Shown here: positions 63,679-64,000 of the stretch, one piece after another
Layout: every line of letters starts with the position of its first letter
How positions within the stretch are numbered: position 1 is the first letter of the stretch
Source of the DNA: Pararoseomonas sp. SCSIO 73927
Lineage (GTDB): Bacteria > Pseudomonadota > Alphaproteobacteria > Acetobacterales > Acetobacteraceae
Length of the DNA: 64,000 bases
Direction of reading: 5' to 3'
Assembly (NCBI RefSeq): GCF_037040815.1
Contig: NZ_CP146232.1
Coordinates: 3,032,501 to 3,096,500 of the forward strand
Notes under the pieces: generated by a model
The model's input: only the letters and a program-made list of their open reading frames with translations
What the model was told of the DNA's origin: nothing
Database searches by the model: none
Translations under genes and position numbers: made by a program

Positions 63679-64000
63679 TGCGCCGGTTCGCGACGACCCT
63701 GAAGGTGGCGGCCCTGGCCGCCACCCTCGCCCTGGCGCCCGCCCTCTCCTCCACGGGCGCCCGGGCCGCCGAGGGGCACGAGACGATCGTGCTGCCGAAC
63801 ACGGACTTCTCCTTCGACGGCATCTTCGGCACCTTCGACCGCGCCTCCGCCCAGCGGGGCTTCCAGGTCTACAAGGAGGTCTGCTCGGCCTGCCACTCCA
63901 TGCGGCACCTCTCCTACCGCCACCTGCGGGGGATCGGGCTGTCCGAGGCGCAGGTCGCGGCGCTCGCCTCCCAGTTCCAGGTGCAGGACGGGCCGAACGA
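63678..64000 (+). CDS. petC: Cytochrome c1 (5' part; gene continues past the window)
   Basis: The haem c-carrying subunit that passes electrons from the Rieske protein to cytochrome c. 107 residues are visible: a signal peptide (RRFATTLKVAALAATLALAP, cleavage after ARAAE), then GIFGTFDRASAQRGFQVYKE and the haem-binding motif CSACH, followed by SMRHLSYRHL typical of c1. The ATG at 63678 overlaps the petB stop (TGATG). The remaining part, including the axial Met region and membrane anchor, is outside. Confidence 0.95.
   Translation, partial: MRRFATTLKVAALAATLALAPALSSTGARAAEGHETIVLPNTDFSFDGIFGTFDRASAQRGFQVYKEVCSACHSMRHLSYRHLRGIGLSEAQVAALASQFQVQDGPN

Overview
The window is a densely packed, very GC-rich bacterial chromosome segment. 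Gaps are short (none above about 300 bases without a gene) and GTG/TTG starts and 1-11 base overlaps (ATGA, GTGA, TGATG) are common. Gene content points to an aerobic alphaproteobacterium, most likely of the Acetobacteraceae (Roseomonas-like): an alphaproteobacterial-type glutamate-cysteine ligase, CtaA haem A synthase, a Rieske/cytochrome b/cytochrome c1 operon, a MoxR/DUF58/DUF4159 operon, and several orphan periplasmic binding proteins of the TRAP and tripartite tricarboxylate (Bug) families. The taxonomic placement is inference from gene families, not from a marker gene. No tRNA, rRNA, CRISPR array, insertion sequence or phage gene was found.

Layout. 1-1535: end of gshA, translationally coupled to a MNT/HEPN toxin-antitoxin-like pair. 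1532-9474 (minus): chemoreceptor and solute-binding protein, then a close-packed run ctaA, PAS histidine kinase, tldD, TauE-like permease, GNAT acetyltransferase. 9610-16154: glycosyltransferase, TVP38-type membrane protein, secreted caspase-like protease, two tandem paralogous lipoproteins, a secreted protein, an aldo/keto reductase and a DUF2185-like protein. 16244-20148: receiver protein, SDR, aspartate dehydrogenase, a small RTX protein, an esterase. 20224-23059: two GTPases with atypical G4 motifs flanking a membrane protein of opposite strand. 23062-26202: complete TRAP transporter. 27000-39142 (minus): a full alternative chemosensory cluster (CheW, TPR-CheR, CheW, MCP, CheA-receiver hybrid, CheB) ending in two multi-domain histidine kinases and lacking CheY. 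39240-45507: lipoprotein, orphan Bug binding protein, ArgE/DapE deacylase with RraA-like protein, orphan peptide-type binding protein, nitronate monooxygenase. 45541-52267 (minus): MoxR-DUF58-DUF4159-large membrane protein operon. 52384-55217: DUF1285, CoA-type NUDIX, small membrane protein, CCA-adding enzyme in one run. 55263-60621: DoxX, ABC exporter, HutD, protein phosphatase, two tiny hydrophilic proteins behind a strong terminator, a second orphan Bug protein, a small Cys/Arg-rich protein. 60624-64000: hemF and, divergently, petA-petB-petC (petC cut by the window end).

The most noteworthy items are the CheY-less, Wsp/Che3-like chemosensory system with a pseudo-receiver kinase; the GTPase/membrane-protein cluster with overlapping divergent 5' ends; and a recurrent pattern of short perfect tandem duplications located on gene boundaries.
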